From contig NZ_SHLC01000001.1 of assembly GCF_004217495.1 (NCBI RefSeq), positions 682,001 through 746,000 of the forward strand: 64,000 nucleotides of DNA, written 5' to 3'. This DNA comes from Microterricola gilva (GTDB taxonomy: Bacteria > Actinomycetota > Actinomycetes > Actinomycetales > Microbacteriaceae). This document shows, piece by piece, positions 1-8,331 of this stretch. Positions within the stretch are counted from its first letter, which is position 1; each line of letters begins with the position of its first letter. The notes beneath the pieces are model-generated. The model was not told the DNA's origin. It ran no database searches and saw nothing but the letters and a program-made list of their open reading frames with translations. Position numbers and translations under genes: made by a program.

Positions 1-462
1 GGTCTCCAGGGCGACCGAGTCAGAACCGTGCAACGGCTCGGTGAGCGCGAAGGCGGCGAGCACCTCCGCGCGCTCGACGGGGACCAGCCACTTGGCCTTC
101 TGCTCGGGGCTGCCGTGCAGGGCGATCGTGCGCAGCGCGAGGCCTCCCTGGATGGCGATGATCGTTCCGAGCGAGCCGTCGCCGCGCGAGACCTCCATGG
201 TCACGAGCCCGGCGCCGAGCGGCGAGAGCGTGCGGAGGCCGTCGCCGGAGACGCCGTCGTTGAGGAGCCCGAGTTCGCCCATGCGGCGCACGCGCTCGAG
301 TGGGTAGTCAGCGTTCTCCCACGCCTCATTGACCGTCGGCCAGATCTCCTCGACGAAGCCGCGGGCCCGCTGCCATACCTCACGGTCGGCAGTCGGAATG
401 TCGTCGAACACCCGATAGAAGTCGGTGTCGAGCGGCTCTGAAACGTCGTAGTCCTGGATCAC
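1..462 (-). CDS. Acyl-CoA dehydrogenase, N-terminal part (cut by window edge)
   Basis: This is the first 154 residues of a flavin-dependent acyl-CoA dehydrogenase; the C-terminus lies left of position 1. The visible part has the all-alpha N-terminal domain and then the start of the middle domain, with the family pattern AFALTEPLHGSDS near residues 138-150, where the substrate and flavin contact region begins. The sequence style (GDGSLGTIIAIQGG) is closest to the glutaryl-CoA dehydrogenase-like branch. I place the start at a GTG because GGGAGGA lies five bases upstream. It is a paralogue of the full-length gene at 50174-51352: both share a GSPEQ(R/K)A.W segment. It follows accA3 on the same strand, but a strong hairpin separates the two, so it is probably its own transcript. 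Substrate is unknown. Confidence 0.85.
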   Translation of the reverse strand, partial: MIQDYDVSEPLDTDFYRVFDDIPTADREVWQRARGFVEEIWPTVNEAWENADYPLERVRRMGELGLLNDGVSGDGLRTLSPLGAGLVTMEVSRGDGSLGTIIAIQGGLALRTIALHGSPEQKAKWLVPVERAEVLAAFALTEPLHGSDSVALET

Positions 463-643
463 GTGGGTCCTCCCAGCCAGGCGGCGCCGGATGCAGCGCC
501 GCACGGTGTCCCGGGGCGCGGAGAGTGCGCACCGGAGCGCGGCGAGAGCCTTCTGGGCATCGTCGCCGCGTACCCAGTCTTGCCCGTGGCGGCGCCGCTG
601 TCGAGCATTGGATTCGTTGCTCGGCGTGTCAGCGGGAGACAGA

Positions 644-676
644 ACGGCGGCACCGCGCAGTGCGCGGTGCCGCCGT
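644..676 (-). terminator. Perfect hairpin behind accA3
   Basis: ACGGCGGCACCGCGCA at 644-659 is followed after one base by its exact reverse complement at 661-676, a 16-bp GC-rich stem. It starts 15 bases after the accA3 stop codon on the minus strand. There is no U-tract, which is common for terminators in high-GC actinobacteria. Confidence 0.7.
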
Positions 677-690
677 CAGAGTGTTGCCGG

Positions 691-2451
691 CTAGTCGACG
701 ATGCTCATCAGCAGGTGGCCGGAGCTGACGGTCGCGCCGACGGAGGCGTTGACGGGCCCGATGGTGCCGTCGCGGTGCGCGGTGATCGGCTGCTCCATCT
801 TCATCGCCTCGAGCACGACGATGAGGTCGCCCTTGACGACCTTGTCGCCCTCGGCAACGGCGAGCTTGACGATCGTCGCCTGCATCGGCGCCTTCACACT
901 CTCACCGGTGGAGGTGTCGACGGCGTGGCCCGCGCGACGGCGCGGCGCCGGGCCGGCGGTGTGCTCGGCGGAACCGGGGAGCAGACGCGTCGGGATGGTG
1001 ACCTCGATGCGGCGGCCGTCGACCTCGACGACGACGCTGTGGCGGGCCTGAGGGGCCGCCGCCTCCTCGCCCGTTCCGCTCCACGGCTCGATGGTGTTCT
1101 CGAACTCGGTCTCGATCCAGCGGGTGTAGATGCTGAACGGCGCGCCGTCGGCCGGTGCGAAGGCCGGGTCGTTGACGATGGCGCGGTGGAACGGCAGGAC
1201 GGTCGGCAGTCCGGCGACCTCGAACTCGTCGAGGGCGCGACGGGAACGCTCGAGGGCCTCGTCGCGGGTGGCACCGGTGACGATGAGCTTGGCGAGCAGC
1301 GAGTCGAAGGAGCCGGAGATGACGTCGCCGGCCTGAACGCCGGTGTCGACGCGCACGCCGGGGCCGCCGGCCGGCTTGAAGACGTGGATGGGGCCCGGCG
1401 CCGGCATGAAGTTGCGCCCGGCATCCTCGCCGTTGATGCGGAACTCGAAGGAGTGGCCGCGCGGGGCCGGGTCCTCGTAGTCGAGCACGCCGCCCTCTGC
1501 GAGGCGGAACTGCTCGCGCACGAGGTCGATGCCGGTGATCTCCTCCGAGACCGGGTGTTCGACCTGCAGGCGCGTGTTCACCTCGAGGAAGGAGACGGTG
1601 CCGTCCTTGCCGATGAGGAACTCACAGGTGCCGGCACCGAGGTAGCCGACCTCCTTGAGGATCGCCTTGGACGCGCGGTACAGCTCGGCGTTCTGCTCAT
1701 CGGTGAGGAAGGGCGCGGGGGCCTCCTCGACGAGCTTCTGGTGGCGGCGCTGTAGCGAGCAGTCACGGGTCGACACGACGACGACGTTGCCGTGCGCATC
1801 GGCGAGGCACTGCGTCTCGACGTGGCGGGGCTGGTCGAGGTACTTCTCGACGAAGCACTCGCCGCGGCCGAATGCCGCGATCGCCTCGCGGGTGGCCGAG
1901 TCGAACATCTCGGCGACCTCGCCGCGTTCGCGGGCGACCTTGAGGCCGCGGCCGCCGCCGCCGAAGGCGGCCTTGATGGCGACGGGCAGGCCGTGCTCGT
2001 CGACGAAGGCGAGCACCTCTGCGGCATCCGCGACGGGGTTCAGGGTGCCGGGGGCCAGCGGTGCGCCGACCTTCTCCGCCACGTGGCGGGCCGAGACCTT
2101 GTCGCCGAGCTTCTCGATGGCCTCGGGGCTCGGGCCGATCCAGGTCAGGCCGGCTCCGATCACGGCGCGGGCGAAGTCGGCGTTCTCGGCGAGGAAGCCG
2201 TAGCCGGGGTGCACGGCGTCGGCGCCGGAGCGGCGCGCGATCGAGAGCAGCTTGTCGATGACGAGGTAGGTCTCCGCGCTGGTGGTGCCGTCGAGGCCGT
2301 ACGCCTCGTCGGCGAGCTTGGCGTGCTGGGCGTCGCGGTCCTGGTCGGCGTAGACGGCGACGGAGAGGATCCCGTGGTCGCGAGCGGCTCGCATGACGCG
2401 GACGGCGATTTCGCCTCGGTTAGCGACGAGGACCTTGGTTATGCGCGACAT
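691..2451 (-). CDS. accA3: Acyl-CoA (acetyl/propionyl-CoA) carboxylase alpha subunit
   Basis: 586 residues. It combines a biotin carboxylase with a biotin carboxyl carrier domain: it carboxylates its own biotin using ATP and bicarbonate and passes CO2 to the AccD beta subunit to make malonyl-CoA or methylmalonyl-CoA for fatty and branched acids. Visible landmarks are [10 protein letters not shown] at the N-terminus, [10 protein letters not shown], the ATP-grasp glycine loop [10 protein letters not shown] near residue 165, [14 protein letters not shown], and the biotinylation motif EAMKME with the acceptor Lys551. Length matches AccA3-type alpha subunits. AGGGA just before the ATG serves as ribosome site. 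accD5, accE and birA, its working partners, lie 6-10 kb away on both strands, separated from it by a signalling operon. Confidence 0.97.
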   Translation of the reverse strand: MSRITKVLVANRGEIAVRVMRAARDHGILSVAVYADQDRDAQHAKLADEAYGLDGTTSAETYLVIDKLLSIARRSGADAVHPGYGFLAENADFARAVIGAGLTWIGPSPEAIEKLGDKVSARHVAEKVGAPLAPGTLNPVADAAEVLAFVDEHGLPVAIKAAFGGGGRGLKVARERGEVAEMFDSATREAIAAFGRGECFVEKYLDQPRHVETQCLADAHGNVVVVSTRDCSLQRRHQKLVEEAPAPFLTDEQNAELYRASKAILKEVGYLGAGTCEFLIGKDGTVSFLEVNTRLQVEHPVSEEITGIDLVREQFRLAEGGVLDYEDPAPRGHSFEFRINGEDAGRNFMPAPGPIHVFKPAGGPGVRVDTGVQAGDVISGSFDSLLAKLIVTGATRDEALERSRRALDEFEVAGLPTVLPFHRAIVNDPAFAPADGAPFSIYTRWIETEFENTIEPWSGTGEEAAAPQARHSVVVEVDGRRIEVTIPTRLLPGSAEHTAGPAPRRRAGHAVDTSTGESVKAPMQATIVKLAVAEGDKVVKGDLIVVLEAMKMEQPITAHRDGTIGPVNASVGATVSSGHLLMSIVD

Positions 2452-2554
2452 AGTTCCCTAGCTTATTGCCCCGGCCGCGCCCGCCTTTGGTCGGTATCGA
2501 CAAACATGCGCTGTGAACGCTGCGGATGTCGACAACGGCGGGGCGTGCCGATCG

Positions 2555-3193
2555 TCAGCCGCGGTTCCACAGACTGGGCCAGCTGACGCCCAGCTCGCGC
2601 ACCAGATCGCGCAGCGTCGAGAGCGAGAGCCCGACGACGGTGCTCGGGTCGCCCTCGACCCGGCGGATGAACGGGCCGCCCAGGCTGTCGATCGTGAACG
2701 CGCCCGCAACGGCGAGAGGCTCCCCGCTGGCGATGTAGGCGTCGATCTCGGCCTCATCCGGCTCGGCGAAGCTGACCGTGGCCATGTCGGCGCGGCCGAC
2801 CGCACCGTGCAGCTGCCCGCCGCGGTGATCGATCAGCCAGTGGCCGGACCAGAGCTCGCCGCTCTTGCCGCGTTGCGCCAGCCAGCGCTCGCGGGCGACC
2901 TCGGGGCGGTGCGGTTTGCCGAAGATCTGCCCGCCGAAGAGGAAGGCGGAGTCGCCGCCGAGGATGAGCCCGTCGATGGCTGCGCCGCCGACATCCGCCC
3001 CGACGATCGCCTCGGCCTTGGCCCTGGCGAGCAGCTGCACCATCTCGGAGGCCGGCAGCGGGCCGCGCTCGGCTTCGACGCTGGCGACGAGCGCGTCTTC
3101 GTCGACGCCGGGGGAGTGTGTGAGCGGCTCGATGCCCGCGGCGCGCAGCGTGGCCAGGCGGGCTGGCGAGGTCGAAGCGAGATAGAGGCGCAT
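2555..3193 (-). CDS. maf: Maf family nucleoside triphosphate pyrophosphatase
   Basis: 212 residues. Maf proteins hydrolyse non-canonical or modified NTPs to NMP and pyrophosphate and have been linked to arrest of septation. The start MRLYLASTSPAR carries the family S-x-SPAR substrate motif; later come GVDEDAL, the metal site region DSAFLFGGQIFGKP and the C-terminal segment FIRRVEGDPSTVVGLS. I chose the ATG at 3193, with GAAAGG upstream, because all family members begin here; an in-frame extension to 3268 would run through the divergent gene's promoter. It lies 103 bp before accA3 on the same strand. A Maf gene beside accA3/accD5/accE is a conserved actinobacterial arrangement. Confidence 0.93.
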   Translation of the reverse strand: MRLYLASTSPARLATLRAAGIEPLTHSPGVDEDALVASVEAERGPLPASEMVQLLARAKAEAIVGADVGGAAIDGLILGGDSAFLFGGQIFGKPHRPEVARERWLAQRGKSGELWSGHWLIDHRGGQLHGAVGRADMATVSFAEPDEAEIDAYIASGEPLAVAGAFTIDSLGGPFIRRVEGDPSTVVGLSLSTLRDLVRELGVSWPSLWNRG

Positions 3194-3234
3194 CGGGGGC
3201 CTTTCGAATGGTCGCGGTGTGGGACGATCAATAC

Positions 3235-4608
3235 ATGGGTAATCGAGCACGTTCCGCAGCATCCGCACGGCCGAAGGGCGCAGCGTCGCCCGGCACTCGA
3301 GCCGAGCGCAAGCCGGCCGGGCCGAACGTCGGCACCGAGGTCGAGCTCGACGTCACCAACGTAGCCCACGGCGGCGTCTTCGTCGCCCGCAGCGAGGGCC
3401 GGGTGATCTTCGTCAGCGACACCCTCCCGGGCGAGACGGTGCGCGCACGCATCACGGATGACGGCCACGCCAGCTTCTGGCGTGCGGAGACGGTCGAGGT
3501 GCTGAGCGCCGCGCCGGAGCGTCGCGAGCACATCTGGGCCGAGGCCGCACTCAGCCGCGACCCATCCGAGCGAGCGGGCGGCGCCGAGTTCGGCCACATC
3601 ACCATGGACAAGCAGCGCGATCTGAAGCGCGCCGTGCTGGTCGACTCGCTGCAGCGCTTCGCGAAGCTCGGCAGCGACGTCACCGACGCGATCACCGTCG
3701 AGACCATCGCCCCTGCCAGCGACGCCCCGGCGAATGCGGCTGAGGACGGCACCGGCTGGCGCACCCGCGTGCGGCTCCAGGTCGACGGGGACGGCCGTGT
3801 CGGCCCGTACGCGTCCCGCTCGCACAATGTCGTCCACGTCGACTCCCTCCCGCTCGCCACCTCGAGCGTCGCCGAGACCGCCCCCCTCACGCAGCGTTTC
3901 CCCGGTGCGGCCTACGTCGATGTGATCGCGCCGAGCGCCGACGCCACCCGCATCGTCGTCGTCGAGCGCGATGCCAAGGGGCGACCGGCGCGGTCGGCAT
4001 CCGAAACCGTCTACGAGGTCGTGAACGAGCGCACGTTCGGGCTCTCGGCCGGTGGCTTCTGGCAGGTGCACGCGAACGCGGCGGACACCCTCTACCGTGC
4101 GGTGCAGGCGAGCATCGATGAGGCCGAGTTCGACCCGCGGGCCGCCAACCTGGACCTCTACGGCGGCGTCGGCCTGCTCGCGGCGGCCGTCGGTGACCGC
4201 TTCGGCGAGACCGTGCGCATCACGACCGTCGAGTCGGATGCCGTCGCAACCGACCACGCGGCCGAGAACCTCGCGGAGTGGGTGGGCGCCTCCGCGATCA
4301 CCGACCGCGTCGACCGCTACCTGGCCCGCATCGGACGTGACGCCAGCGCAACAGAGCGCGCCAGGCTGCAGGCGGCGACCGTCGTGCTCGACCCGCCCCG
4401 CGCCGGAGCCGGCCGTGCGGTCATCGACTCGCTCGCGGCCCTGCGCCCGCGCCAGCTGATCTACGTTGCCTGCGACCCCGTCGCCCTGTCCCGTGACATC
4501 GGCCTGCTCGCCGGGCACGGCTACGAGCTCGCCAGCCTGAACGCCTACGATCTGTTCCCGAACACCCACCACGTCGAGGCGGTCGCCCGACTGGTGCCGA
4601 CACGCTGA
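3235..4608 (+). CDS. TrmA/RlmD-like class I RNA (uracil-5)-methyltransferase with TRAM domain
   Basis: 457 residues. A basic N-terminal stretch is followed by a TRAM RNA-binding domain (about residues 22-90, LDVTNVAHGGVFVAR...VSDTLPGETVRARI), a central insert, and a C-terminal Rossmann methyltransferase fold (LDLYGGVGLLAAAVGDRFG). The catalytic loop IYVACDPVALSRDI places the nucleophilic cysteine at about residue 413, in the position of the Y-V-S-C-N-P motif of the family, so it likely makes 5-methyluridine in rRNA or tRNA. The iron-sulfur cysteines of RlmD are not evident, as in many actinobacterial members. Start: the ATG at 3235; an upstream in-frame ATG at 3208 adds nine residues unlike the family. 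It is divergent from maf with about 40 bp between them. Confidence 0.9.
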   Translation: MGNRARSAASARPKGAASPGTRAERKPAGPNVGTEVELDVTNVAHGGVFVARSEGRVIFVSDTLPGETVRARITDDGHASFWRAETVEVLSAAPERREHIWAEAALSRDPSERAGGAEFGHITMDKQRDLKRAVLVDSLQRFAKLGSDVTDAITVETIAPASDAPANAAEDGTGWRTRVRLQVDGDGRVGPYASRSHNVVHVDSLPLATSSVAETAPLTQRFPGAAYVDVIAPSADATRIVVVERDAKGRPARSASETVYEVVNERTFGLSAGGFWQVHANAADTLYRAVQASIDEAEFDPRAANLDLYGGVGLLAAAVGDRFGETVRITTVESDAVATDHAAENLAEWVGASAITDRVDRYLARIGRDASATERARLQAATVVLDPPRAGAGRAVIDSLAALRPRQLIYVACDPVALSRDIGLLAGHGYELASLNAYDLFPNTHHVEAVARLVPTR

Positions 4609-4679
4609 GTCCGGTTTCGCATACTCGCATGATGAACCCGCGCTCAACTATCGTTGGCGTCGGGACGACGAAGGGCAGG

Positions 4680-5375
4680 ATGACCGTGGGTCAAGAGGTG
4701 GCGGTCGAGCAGAAGCTCGTACGCGTGGCGATCGTCGACGACCACGAGTCGGTACGGCTTGGAATCAAGGCGGCCTGTGAGGCGGCAGGATACGAGGTCG
4801 TCAACACGGCGGCGACGGCGCAGGGCCTGATCGATGTGATCGACGGCCGCCCGGTCGACGTCGTGGTGCTCGACCTCTCGCTCGGCGACGGATCACGGGT
4901 GACCGACAACGTCAAACTGGCGCAGGCGACCGGCGCGGCCGTGCTCGTGCACAGCATCGCCGACCGCGTCGCCAGCGTGCGCGAGGCGCTCGCTGCCGGT
5001 GTCGCCGGCGTCATCCCCAAGTCCTCCCCGACGACGACGGTCATGGCGGCAATCGCCACCGTGGCGCGCGGCGAGGTGCTCAACAACCTCGAATGGGCGA
5101 CGGCGATCGACGCCGACCGCGACTTCGCCAAGGCCCAACTCGGCCGGCGCGAGCGCGATGTGCTTCACCTCTACGCCTCCGGCCTCCCGCTCAAGCTCGT
5201 CGCCGGCCAGCTGGGAATCGCACACTCGACCGCGCGTGAGTACCTCGACCGCATCCGTGTGAAGTACGTCGAGGTCGGGCGCCCCGCGCCGACCAAGGTC
5301 GATCTGCTGCGGCGCGCCGTCGAAGACGGCATCCTCCCCGGGCTCGACCAGGACGGCGAGGATGGCCGCGGCTGA
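4680..5375 (+). CDS. NarL/LuxR-type response regulator
   Basis: 231 residues. The receiver domain (residues 14-130) shows the acidic pair IVDDHE, the phosphoacceptor Asp65 in VVVLDLSLGDG, a Ser in VHSI and the conserved Lys112 in GVIPKSS. The C-terminal helix-turn-helix (about 150-205) begins LGRRERDVLHLYASGLPLKLVAGQLGI. It should be phosphorylated by the histidine kinase encoded next, which overlaps its stop by 14 bp, and then bind DNA. The start is uncertain: the ATG at 4680 has AGGGCAGG directly upstream, while ATGs at 4629 and 4632 would add a non-conserved extension. This is the first gene of a three-gene operon with translational coupling throughout. Confidence 0.9.
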   Translation: MTVGQEVAVEQKLVRVAIVDDHESVRLGIKAACEAAGYEVVNTAATAQGLIDVIDGRPVDVVVLDLSLGDGSRVTDNVKLAQATGAAVLVHSIADRVASVREALAAGVAGVIPKSSPTTTVMAAIATVARGEVLNNLEWATAIDADRDFAKAQLGRRERDVLHLYASGLPLKLVAGQLGIAHSTAREYLDRIRVKYVEVGRPAPTKVDLLRRAVEDGILPGLDQDGEDGRG

Positions 5376-6660
5376 CGCCGTAGCGGCCGAGGGAGACATC
5401 ACTCGGCCTGCGCCGCCGCTGATGCGGGCCAACGGCATCAAGGCGGTCAGCGCCGCCAAGATCGAGACGATCGTTGCCCGCGCAGTCGGCGTCCTCGGCG
5501 TCGTCTTCGGTCTGCAGAGCGTGCCGATCATGTACGGCCAGTTGCCGGACCTCGACCCGGTCTGGGCGGGTGCCGTCAACATCGCCATCTTCGGCGGCCT
5601 GATCCTGGTTGCCATCGCGACGTTGTTCAATCGCTTCGTGCGGCTGACGACGAGCTGGGTCGCCTTCGCCTATCTCCTCGGACTCCTGGTCTGGCCGTTG
5701 ACCGTCGTCGACGCCGCGATCTTCACCGACCAGAAGCCCTGGCTCTGGTTCCTCTGCACGGTGGCGACGGCGTGCGCGGCCGTTGCGTTCCCCGTCGGCT
5801 GGGCCGCCGCATACACGTTGCTCGTACCCATCGTGTACGGCGCGCTGCGCACGTTCCCCTCCGGCGGAAACGTCGACACCGCCCTGGCCGCACTCGACGC
5901 CGTCTACGCGATCATGCTCGGCCTCGTCGTGCTGATCATCATCACAATGCTGCGGCAGGCGGCAGCCGCCGTCGACCTCGCCCAGGCCGCCGCCCTGAGC
6001 ACATACACGACAGCCGTGCGGCAGCACGCAACAGAGCTCGAACGCATCGAGGTCGACGCCATCGTGCACGACAGCGTGCTGACCACACTGCTCTCGGCCG
6101 CCAACGCACGCACGCCGGCCGACGAGGCGCTCGCCGCCAGCATGGCCACGGAGGCGATCGCCCGACTGGATGCCGCGGGCGCGGTGATCCCCGGGGACGA
6201 TCGCGTGGTGCCCGTCGAGCAGCTCGAGCGCAGGCTGCGCGCGGCGATCGCCGCCTTCTCCGCGCCGGTCAGCGTGAGCGTGCGCCACACGCAGGGCCTG
6301 CGGCTTCCCGCGCAGGTGACGGAGGCGCTCTACTCCGCTGCCGTGCAGGCGCTCGTCAACAGCATGCAGCACGCGGGCGGCGCGTCGACGGAGCCGGCCG
6401 TGTGGCGGCCGATCCGGCGCTCTCTCAGCCTCGCGGCCCGCGAATCCGGTGGCGTCCGGCTCGAGATCGCCGACACCGGCGTCGGCTTTGACGTCGAGAA
6501 GATGCCGTCGGCGCGCATCGGCCTCCGAGTGTCGATCCTCGAGCGGATCGCGGCCGTCGGCGGCGAATCCAGCGTGCGCAGCGCCCCGGGTGCCGGCACG
6601 ACGATCGTTCTCGAGTGGCCGGCCGAAAACGCCGTTGTCGAGCAGGGGGCCGAAGCATGA
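5362..6660 (+). CDS. Membrane sensor histidine kinase (NarL-partner type)
   Basis: 432 residues. Five to six hydrophobic segments between residues 38 and 200 form a membrane sensor without a large extracellular domain. A dimerisation helix follows, with phosphoacceptor His236 in VDAIVHDSVLTTLL. The ATPase domain has the N box (VNSMQHAGG, Asn333) and the G1 box DTGVGFD at 371-377, then GLRVSILERI and GAGTTIVLEW. It would phosphorylate the upstream response regulator. The start ATG has GGCGAGG in front and overlaps the regulator by 14 bp. Its own stop overlaps the next gene start as ATGA. The signal sensed is not evident from sequence. Confidence 0.92.
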   Translation: MAAADAVAAEGDITRPAPPLMRANGIKAVSAAKIETIVARAVGVLGVVFGLQSVPIMYGQLPDLDPVWAGAVNIAIFGGLILVAIATLFNRFVRLTTSWVAFAYLLGLLVWPLTVVDAAIFTDQKPWLWFLCTVATACAAVAFPVGWAAAYTLLVPIVYGALRTFPSGGNVDTALAALDAVYAIMLGLVVLIIITMLRQAAAAVDLAQAAALSTYTTAVRQHATELERIEVDAIVHDSVLTTLLSAANARTPADEALAASMATEAIARLDAAGAVIPGDDRVVPVEQLERRLRAAIAAFSAPVSVSVRHTQGLRLPAQVTEALYSAAVQALVNSMQHAGGASTEPAVWRPIRRSLSLAARESGGVRLEIADTGVGFDVEKMPSARIGLRVSILERIAAVGGESSVRSAPGAGTTIVLEWPAENAVVEQGAEA

Positions 6661-7676
6661 TCACGATTCCCCGACTGTTGATCCTCGCGCTGGCCGCGCT
6701 GTTCTCCGGCTACCACATCGTGCTCGGCCTCTACGCCCTCGCCGTGCCGATCTCGCCGTGGCCGTCGATCGTGGCCATGGGCCTCTACGCCTGTGCCACC
6801 CTGATCAGTCTGTGGCCGAGCAGCCCGACCCGGATGCCGCTCTGGCTGGCCGGATTCGACCTCGCCACCGCGATCGCCCTGCCGCTGATCGTGACCAGCC
6901 AGCTCGACCCCAACGCCGACAACGGCTACGCCACCTGGTATGTCGCGGCGGTCGGAACGCTGATGACGATCGCCGCCGCCAGGCGGCGCCTGGCCGTCGC
7001 GTGGATCGGCGTCGGCTTCCTGGCGGTCCAGACCATGCTCTGGGCCGGACCGGGTGCGCTCGGTGGCATCGGCGTCGTCGGCAGCATCGTCTGGGTCGCC
7101 GTCGCGCATATGCTCGGGCGCCAGCTGGCCAAGGCCGGCCGGGACGCCAACCACTTCGTGCGCGCGGAGCGCGAGGCCACTGAGTGGCAGGCCGCGCAGG
7201 ACGCCCACCTCTACGAGCGCCGCTTCCGGCTCGCCCAGACCAACCGCATCGCGGCTCCGATGCTCCGCCGCATCGCCGATCTCGGCGGCGATCTGAACGA
7301 CGCGCAGCGCCAGGAGTGCCGCAACCTCGAGGCGGCCATCCGCGACGAGATCCGCGGCAGGATGCTGCTGAACGACAGTGTGCGCTCAGCGGTGCGTGGC
7401 GCCCGCAGCGGCGGCGCGATCGTGACGCTGCTCGACGAGGGCGGCATCGACGAGCTGGACGACGATGAGCGCGAGCGCGTGCTGGACGCGCTGGCTGCCG
7501 CCATCCGCGGCAGCGCGGCCAACAAGATCATCGCCCGCACGGTCTCGGACGGTTCGGAGACGGCCGTGACGGTCGTCGGCCTCAGCCAGAGCGACGGCGG
7601 CAGTGCGAGTGCGCTGGGCCAGGAAGAGCTCGACGACGAGGTCGAACTCTGGCTCGAGATCCCGCGTCAGCGCTGA
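6657..7676 (+). CDS. Membrane protein with degenerate histidine-kinase-like cytoplasmic region
   Basis: 339 residues. Four or five transmembrane helices occupy roughly residues 1-160, in a layout like the kinase encoded just upstream. A cytoplasmic helical part follows (RIAAPMLRRIADLGGDLNDAQ...) and an alpha/beta region ending in VELWLEIPRQR. The part RDEIRGRMLLNDSVRSAVRGARSGG resembles the region of actinobacterial NarL-type kinases before the ATP-binding core, but I find no phosphoacceptor His motif, no N box and no DxGxG box. It therefore looks like a pseudokinase that could modulate or dimerise with its neighbour; that role is inference. The ATG overlaps the kinase stop (ATGA), so it is translationally coupled. 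Three copies of a 10-base repeat straddle its stop codon. Confidence 0.8.
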   Translation: MITIPRLLILALAALFSGYHIVLGLYALAVPISPWPSIVAMGLYACATLISLWPSSPTRMPLWLAGFDLATAIALPLIVTSQLDPNADNGYATWYVAAVGTLMTIAAARRRLAVAWIGVGFLAVQTMLWAGPGALGGIGVVGSIVWVAVAHMLGRQLAKAGRDANHFVRAEREATEWQAAQDAHLYERRFRLAQTNRIAAPMLRRIADLGGDLNDAQRQECRNLEAAIRDEIRGRMLLNDSVRSAVRGARSGGAIVTLLDEGGIDELDDDERERVLDALAAAIRGSAANKIIARTVSDGSETAVTVVGLSQSDGGSASALGQEELDDEVELWLEIPRQR

Positions 7677-7700
7677 TCGCCGCTGATCGCCGCTGACGCC
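7671..7700 (+). repeat. Tandem 10-mer across a stop codon
   Basis: CGCTGATCGC is present twice in tandem (7671-7680 and 7681-7690), followed by a third, diverged copy (7691-7700, CGCTGACGCC). The first copy contains the TGA stop of the preceding gene. It looks like replication slippage. Confidence 0.75.
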
Positions 7701-7765
7701 GCGTGCGCGCCGGGGGTCTGCTCGCCGCACCGGCCGAGCGGGCACCGGTGACGGTGTGCTTAAAG

Positions 7766-7804
7766 GCCGAAAGGGAGCCGATCTCAGATCGACTCCCTTT
7801 CGGC
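7766..7804. terminator. Bidirectional-looking transcription terminator hairpin
   Basis: GCCGAAAGGGAG (7766-7777) pairs with CTCCCTTTCGGC (7793-7804); the loop can itself pair through GATCT/AGATC. On the minus strand it is followed by CCTTTAAG, on the plus strand by a GC-rich run. It closes the three-gene signalling operon and could also stop transcripts coming from accE on the other strand. Confidence 0.75.
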
Positions 7805-7807
7805 ATC

Positions 7808-7844
7808 CGAGTCAGGGCGACAACCCGAATGTAACCCTGACTCG
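7808..7844. other. Ten-bp hairpin in the 7.7-8.1 kb intergenic region
   Basis: CGAGTCAGGG (7808-7817) is exactly complementary to CCCTGACTCG (7835-7844) around a 17-base loop. It stands just right of the terminator hairpin. Function unknown; it could be a second terminator for the convergent transcripts. Confidence 0.5.
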
Positions 7845-7922
7845 CCCCCAAAGCACTCGCCTGCTTACCCTAGTCGACGAGTGATTGGTGGTGTAACTCA
7901 ATGAGAGACACCTAGCAAGAAC

Positions 7923-7978
7923 TATATTGCCGCAGGGCCCCACCCTCTGAAAGTCGGCTTTTAGGGGGACATTGGGGT
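7923..7978 (+). ncRNA. Candidate structured RNA: -10 box followed by a long 5' hairpin
   Basis: The 403-bp gap 7677-8079 holds no convincing protein gene. Within it TATATT (7923-7928) is a good -10 box. A stem begins about eight bases downstream: CCCCA (7938-7942) pairs with TGGGG (7973-7977), and inside it CCCTCTGAAAG (7943-7953) pairs fully with CTTTTAGGGGG (7958-7968) around a TCGG loop. Two of these pairs are G-U in the plus-strand RNA and would be A-C mismatches in the minus-strand RNA, so the structure favours plus-strand transcription. A smaller stem sits at 7890-7912 (GGTGT/ACACC with inner CTC/GAG). Such a transcript would read antisense into accE and accD5. The -35 region is weak. 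This is a prediction only. Confidence 0.4.
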
Positions 7979-8079
7979 ACAAAACGGGCGATTCGTGGGG
8001 GACAGGGTGCGACAGTGCGCCAGCGGCGCGGGGCCGATCGCGGCTGCTCTGGGGTACAGCGACCGGATCGGCATGCTCG

Positions 8080-8331
8080 TCAGAGCGCCGGGCGGGACCA
8101 ACGCCCCTGACCGGGCTCGATCGGCGTGCGCAGCGCACGCTGGCTGCGCTGCCAGGCCGAGGCCCCGCGGCCCGGCGCCTGCCCGAGCATCGCGGATTCC
8201 TGCTCGAGCACGGAGCCGAGCACGGCCGTGACGGCCGCGCGCTCCGGCTCGGAGACGTGACGGGTGACGAAGCGCAGGCTCGCCGGCTCGCCACTCGTTC
8301 CTGCGGTCTCGTGTGCGGTGTGCTCAGCCAT
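8080..8331 (-). CDS. accE: Acyl-CoA carboxylase epsilon subunit
   Basis: 83 residues. AccE is the small actinobacterial subunit that binds AccD-type beta subunits and helps assemble or stimulate the carboxylase. The protein has a variable N-terminus, then LRFVTRHVSEPERAAVTAVL and the C-terminal signature WQRSQRALRTPIEPGQGRWS, where Trp and Arg positions match the AccE/PccE family. The ATG shares one base with the accD5 stop (TGATG), so it is translationally coupled to its partner. It is short and easily missed because a longer overlapping reading frame covers it. Confidence 0.9.
   Translation of the reverse strand: MAEHTAHETAGTSGEPASLRFVTRHVSEPERAAVTAVLGSVLEQESAMLGQAPGRGASAWQRSQRALRTPIEPGQGRWSRPAL

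Noticed and set aside
463..1755. 430-residue plus-strand open frame
   Set aside because: Antisense to accA3, whose carboxylase and biotin motifs are unmistakable.
2833..4647. 604-residue minus-strand open frame
   Set aside because: Runs antisense through the RNA methyltransferase and out of frame through maf; low-complexity sequence without any motif.
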